Of a stretch of 64,000 nucleotides of DNA, positions 58,830-64,000 are shown one piece after another. A model generated the notes under the pieces. That model searched no databases and had not been told where the DNA came from. It saw only the letters and a program-made list of their open reading frames with translations. Each line of letters opens with the position of its first letter. Position 1 is the first letter of the stretch. The translations under genes were made by a program, and so were the position numbers. This stretch comes from Timema cristinae. Lineage: Eukaryota; Arthropoda; Insecta; Phasmatodea; Timematidae. The stretch is taken from contig JBCFYV010000589.1 in the NCBI GenBank assembly GCA_039000515.1, positions 124,001-188,000 of the forward strand. Direction: 5' to 3'.

Positions 58830-60310
58830 TTGGGAAAATATATAAAGGCTTCTTCTCAGGGTTTAATTATCCCCCAAAAATACTTTAAAAACCCCGCGTC
58901 CCAAGGAGGAACTTCTGATCCTTACTCAACAAAGAAAAAAGGGGCCCTTTTATTTTTTTGGGCCCTCAAAAACCACCCCGCCCCGGCAGGGGAAAAACTT
59001 CAAATATTTAAGTATCCTGGCAACATCGCAAACCCCTTTGACTTAGATTCTAGTTTTTTGGAAAAAAAAAAAAAATAAAAAAATTTATCTAGACTTTTTG
59101 GTTTTTTGATTTTTTTTTGTCTATTTTCGAAGGCGACTTTCATTTTTTTTGATAAAATTTTTTATTACGTATGTCAAAATTTTTCATTTAAAACCTTTTT
59201 TTTTCCCCCAAATCTTTTTGCCCTTTAAAATTTTTTAAAGGTTTATTTTTAATTTTGGGTTTAAAATTTTTGTCCCCCCTTCTGAAGGACAAGTATTTAG
59301 TATGACTAGTATTTAAACGTCCCCCCTTTTAAAAAGGTATATCGATCATTTCCCAGGACTATGTTTCCCGAAACCCCTTTGATAAGACTTTTAAAAATTT
59401 TTTTGCCCTTTTTGGGGGGAATTAGTAAGGTCTTTGTAAAGACTTGAAAAATTTCCCCAAACTCCTTTTATTTATTCTGATCAATGTTTTCATGACGCCG
59501 GGGGCGTCATGTTTCATTTTTTTTTTAATTTTTTTATGGCTACAGTCTGCTTGTTTTTTCCCAAATTCCCCCCTTTGGGGTTTTTAAAAGTTCTTGTTTG
59601 GGGGTTTTTCAATAGTCACCTTCACGTGCGGGAATTTTTTTTTAGTGAGCAAGCCAAAGAAAATCGCTTTTTTCCATATGGGGTCCCGCAAAATTTTTTT
59701 GTCTTTTTCCCGTTTTTTTTTTTTACTCCAAAAGTTTTTTTGGGGTTGCGTTTTTTAGTGTAATTCCTATTAGATTGTTTGTTTTTTTTTGAAAGCCTGG
59801 CAGTAAAACCCATGGGGGAAAGGGGGGCCCCCCCCTAGACCCGTTAATCGACACCGTTTGATACCCTTGACCCCTGTTAATTTTCCCCCGATCTTAAATT
59901 TTTTTTTTATTAACCCCAAAAAGGGGTTTTTTTTAAAGGGGGGTTTTCTTAAGACCCGTATGCTAAAAGATTAAAGTTATATGTATATCTTGTCCAATAA
60001 TTTTTGTTTTTTTCTAAATTTTAAAGTTTTCCCCCTTCAGAAAAAACCCCCCCCGGGCCTGGCCCAGCTAGCCCTTATTTGTACTGCCCAAAACCAAAAA
60101 AATTTCACAAAAAATTTTAATTTAAACAAAAAAACCCCAAATTTTTGATCTTTTTAAATTTAAATTTTAAAAACCCCCTTTTTTTTCTTTTTTTTCAAAA
60201 AATTTTTTTATTGGGTTTAAAAAATTATTTTTCCATTTTTAAAATTTCCCCTTTTTTGTCACGTTATCAAAAATTGTCTTGAAGGATTATTTTTAAAAAT
60301 CTGCCCCCTT
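58830..60310 (+). other. Damaged second copy of the hairpin-rich region
   Basis: TATAAAGGC at 58843, CATGACGCC-GGGG-GCGTCATG near 59492 and other landmarks remain; most hairpin stems are broken by homopolymer damage. Confidence 0.6.
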
Positions 60311-60439
60311 TTTTTGATTTTAAAGTAGAGATGTCCCTTTACGTCTTTAGATCCAATATTGTGGGGGGGCATTTAAAAATTTTTTTAAAAAAAAGGGTTC
60401 CCGCAAAAACATCCCCGGGTTTTTTTGGGGGGGTTCAAT

Positions 60440-62850
60440 GTCAGTCCATAGGGGCCCCTTTTTTTTTGGATTTTTCATCATCCTGCAGCCCCCCCTGGCA
60501 CTCCGCTTTTGTCTTCCGGGTTTTGGGGGTTTTTCTTTTTTTCCCCCCCTCGTTGGTATCTTTGTAATTTTTTAAAAGGAATTTTGGGGGCCTCTTCTGA
60601 GCGTATGGGGTCAAGGGGGAACAAGATTTTTTTTTTTTTAAAAAACATAACAAAATTTTTTGATGATACGAGGGGAGATAGTTTAAAATTTTTAAAAAGG
60701 TTAAATCAGAGTAGTTTTGGGGGGCCCTTTTTGAAACCCCCGGGGGGGAAATTTGGGGGTTTTTGGGTCACGTGCCCCACCCCTCCCTCTGTGATTGGCG
60801 GGACCCCCCCTTCCCCCACCCCTCCTTCCCCCCCCCCCTTTTTTTTCCTCTGTTTGGTTTGTTGGTTTCCCCTCCCCCCCCTGTTTGGGTTTTTCCCCCC
60901 CCCCCTTTAAAAAACCCTGGATTTTTGGTTCTTGCTGATTAATTTTTAAAATTTTTTTTTAATTAATTTTTTTTGATTGATTATTTTTAAATTTAAAAAA
61001 ATTTAAAAAAAAAATTTGGGGGGGGTTAGAGGCTTTGGAGTTTTAAAATTGGTAGGATAGGGGGTTTTTTTTAAATTCCCAAAATTTTTATTTTTTAAAA
61101 TTTTTGAGCCCCCGGGGCCCCCCCGCCCCCCCCCCCCCCCCCCTTTTTTTCCCCCCTTTTTTCCCCCCCGGGGATGCCCAATGAAAAATGACACAAGAAA
61201 TCTCCAGTAGGGGGGCCCCCCCCCTGTTTGCCCCCCAACCCCTTAGCCTTTCTTTTTTTCCCCCCCACCCCCTCCCCCCGCAAGCCGGGGTCTTTCATCC
61301 GGTTTTTTTTCCCCCCCCCGGTCATTAACTTCTGTGGGGGGTGTACCGAGAAAAAACCCCTCCATCACCTTGAGGATTTTTTTGTGTTTCTAAAAATTTT
61401 TTCACCTGTAAGGCACTCTGAAAACCCCCCTTTTAAAAGGCTTTTTCGCTTTTACATCCCAAAAAAAGGGGCATGTTTTGGGCCCAAAAAAGCTTCTCTC
61501 ACACACAATCCAAATGTTGGTACTTGGAGGGAGGCCCCCACCCCCCAAAATTTTTTTAAATTTAAAGATATTGAAAAAAAAACTTGGGGTTTTTTAAACC
61601 CCCTGTGTTTCCCCCAAAACCCAAAGTTTAAAGTAAAAACCCCTTTTTTTTTCTTCACCCCAAAAATTTTAAAAAAGAAAAAAAAATTTAATGCTCGAAA
61701 ATTTTAAAAATTTGGAGGAATAAATTTTGTTTTTTATATTGAATTTAATTTTTCGAAAAAATATTATATATCCCTATAAAATTTTAAAAAAGGGGGCCCC
61801 CACATCAAAGCACTCAAACTTTTTCCCAGATTGAAAAAAAAAGTCCCTTTTAGATGAACTGAGGGGGGGAAAATTTGAGCGACACCGTTTGCACCCCGGC
61901 TTGTTTCGTTCTTTGTGTGCTTTTTATTTGCAGTTGTCTGAAGGGGGGGCAGAGGACCGCCCCGAAATTTTTTAATTCGTGCAACATCTTTTTTCATGGC
62001 AAGAGGGTTTTTTACTTTTCCCCTTAAAAAAAGGGGGTTTGGGGAAAATGTGGGGAAAAACACCCTATTTTAAATTTAAGGGGGCGTGTTCCAATTACAA
62101 CCCCCCAAAAATTGGGGGCCCTTTTAAAAAAATGACAACCCGTAAAAAAATTAAAAAATATATAAATTTATTTTTTATTGAAATAAAACTTTTAAATTTT
62201 TAAAAAATAAAAAAGTTCCGTCAAAAAATGTTAAATTTTTTTTAATATTCTTATTTTTTTGGGGGATTTTAAATTTAAAGCGGATAGGCTATTTTTTAGT
62301 AAGACGTAAATTAAAAAAAAAATAATAAGTTTGAGTATTTTTTTAAGAGGACACCCAATGCCCCCAACATTTGCGAGAGGGGAAAATTTTTTACCAGCGT
62401 TTGCAAAACCATTCATTTTTTATTTTTTGCATCGCTTGTAGCTACAATTTCCCGGGTTTTAAAAAACTCCCCCACGTGGAAAAAGGGGGGGGTGCTGAAA
62501 TTTGCCCCAAATTTTTAAAAGGGAAAACCCCTTTTTCGCAACTATTTTTAAAGACGAAATTATCCGAAAATTTAAAATTTAAGCCCACACTTAAAAGCAC
62601 TCAACATTTGCGAAGTGAAAAAAAATTTTCCTTCAGAGGGGCCCCGAGGGAGGGAAAAGGGTTTTAGCAAAAGCCCGCCTGCACCACCGTGCTTGTTGCC
62701 CGTGTGTGCATCATTTGCAGTTGACTAAAAGGGGGCGCCGAGAGACGCGTCCAGCAACTACGAAAGGTTGGAGCAGCCCCGATAAAATTAACGGGCCCCT
62801 TTCAGCTGGTCTTAGGGAAGATTTTTATAGGGGGATGCGCAGAAAAAACA
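60440..62850 (-). pseudogene. Damaged second copy of the small gene and its promoter
   Basis: Remnants of exon 3 (about 60440-60620), the CACGTG site (about 60770), exon 2 (about 61365), exon 1A (about 61850-61930) and exon 1B (about 62635-62715) are in order. All are disrupted, consistent with poor consensus rather than real pseudogenisation. Confidence 0.55.
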
Positions 62851-64000
62851 TTAGATTTTTTAGTCTTTTTCAGAGGGGGGGTCTTTGAAGGGGGGGATAA
62901 AAAGAACCCGTTAAATTTCTTTTTTTTCATTTAAATTTTGGGGTTTTTAAAAAGCCCCCAAAAAATCAAAAAATTGAGTTTCGAGTCGCTAAAAAATTTT
63001 TTTTAAAATTTTGGTAAGTTTTTTCTTTTATATTTTAACGGGGTTTTTTTTTTTTGCCTAATACAGCTGGGGCGTACAATGGGTTCTTTTTTTTTTTTTT
63101 TTATTTTTAAGAGCTCCCAACAGTTTTTCAAAAGAGGGGTAAACGGGGGGGTTCCCGGGGCCCCCCTGGGGGCAGTTGGCAAATTTTAAAAAGAAAAGGG
63201 ATTTTGTGTGGCAGATGCAAAAGCGTCTAGGGGTTTCCCTTTTTAAAAGCTTAAAAAAATTTAAAAGATTGTGGGGGTTTTTTTCCCCCTTTTAAAATAA
63301 AAATTTTAATATGTATTTATTTAATTTAAAAAAAAAATTTGGTTTTTCCAGGGGGTTTGGAGGGGGGTTTTTTGGGGGGTTTTGTCATCATCAACCTCAC
63401 AGGAGTCGAAAGGACGTGTCCCCCAAAAAAGTCAGAGTCGCGGGCCCCCTTTTTTTCCCCCCCCCGGGGCCCCCCTTCAGACCCCGTTTTTCCTAAGGTC
63501 GCAGCACCCCTGTTTTTTTGGGGGCGGTCCTCCCCCTCAGACCCAGACATCCGGGGCACCTCCCCCTTTCTCTTTTTTTGGGGAAAAAAATTGGATTTTC
63601 CATTTTTGGGCAGTTTTCCCCCACCCTTGACCGCCTGCTATGAAAGGGTAACATCTATCCCCCCCCCAAAATCCCTTTTTGGGGAAAATACCCTGTTTGT
63701 GTGTGGTGTGTGTGTTTAAGCCTTTTCTCTAAACAAACACCTTTAAAATTTTTTTCGCTAGCTCGATCCCTTTAGGCCTTTTACCGATTTTTTTTTTGGG
63801 ACTAAAGAAATAAATTAATTTGGTGCGGCGCACGTTCCCCCGGGGTTTTAAAACAACAAGCAAGCTACTAACAGAAATTCTACTTGCAACTGAAAAAAAG
63901 TTGGCCCCCCCTTTCAAATTTTTTACTAATGCAAAAAAAACCCAAATTCAAAAAGGGGGGGCAACAAAAAAAAAGTGGTTGGGGGGGGGATTTTTAAAAT

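Larger units (their letters stand above)
37358..64000 (+). other. Second copy of the 5.84-34.1 kb block (probable alternate haplotype)
   Basis: Same order and orientation as the first copy. The offset is about +31,510 from 37.4 to 50 kb, falling to about +29,370 after the MITE cluster. Near-identical with scattered 1-bp indels to about 48 kb; increasingly damaged after about 50.9 kb, with A, T, C and G runs replacing normal sequence. Small open frames after 51 kb are products of this damage and are not annotated. Confidence 0.9.

Noticed and set aside
51000..64000. Many lysine-, phenylalanine-, glycine- or proline-rich open frames
   Set aside because: They result from homopolymer damage in the second copy; the first copy has no corresponding frames.
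1..64000. A novel defence or toxin-type system
   Set aside because: No gene cluster of that kind is present; coding content is one host gene, small candidate exons and transposon relics.

Overview
This is an AT-rich animal nuclear window, most likely insect. The supporting signs are one recognisable host gene (PQBP1) with GT-AG introns, TATA/TCAGT-type core promoters, GGTTAGGTTAAG-type minisatellites, tRNA-derived SINEs, and relics of piggyBac, Penelope-like, PIF/Harbinger, pogo-type and Polinton elements. There is no bacterial or phage content and no CRISPR array.

Layout. 1-3399 is a decayed, internally deleted piggyBac-like element with a decayed Penelope-like retroelement (RT plus GIY-YIG) inserted in it. 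3916-10096 is a three-exon PQBP1 gene on the minus strand (315 codons plus stop once two 1-bp deletions are allowed for). Its WW exon is preceded by a ten-unit, 73-bp tandem array in which each unit repeats a splice acceptor and the start of the exon. 10.5-28.3 kb is repeat-rich intergenic DNA: Harbinger relics, two SINE families sharing a 3' tail, minisatellites, and three abutting MITEs in alternating orientation. 29.1-30.8 kb is a TATA-led stretch packed with small perfect hairpins, possibly a long solo LTR. 30.9-33.1 kb holds a probable small minus-strand gene (91 codons, three exons) whose first exon is duplicated; an NRF1-type palindrome and a divergent plus-strand exon pair lie next to it. 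34.0 kb has a MADF-domain fragment. 35.6-37.26 kb is a frameshifted Polinton/Maverick-type DNA polymerase B, cut off by an exactly 100-N gap (37258-37357).

The sequence after the gap (37358-64000) is a second copy of about 5.84-34.1 kb in the same order and orientation. It is nearly identical to about 48 kb and then deteriorates into homopolymer-rich sequence. The simplest reading is a second haplotype scaffolded after the first (false duplication) with poor consensus toward its end. The first copy carries 1-bp errors in PQBP1 exon 1 that the second lacks, so the two must be read together. The second copy lacks PQBP1 exon 3 and about 2.1 kb of the MITE cluster.

The most interesting biology is the PQBP1 73-bp AG|GT array and the small gene with the duplicated first exon. 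Family calls rest on motifs recognised by eye; no database search was run.
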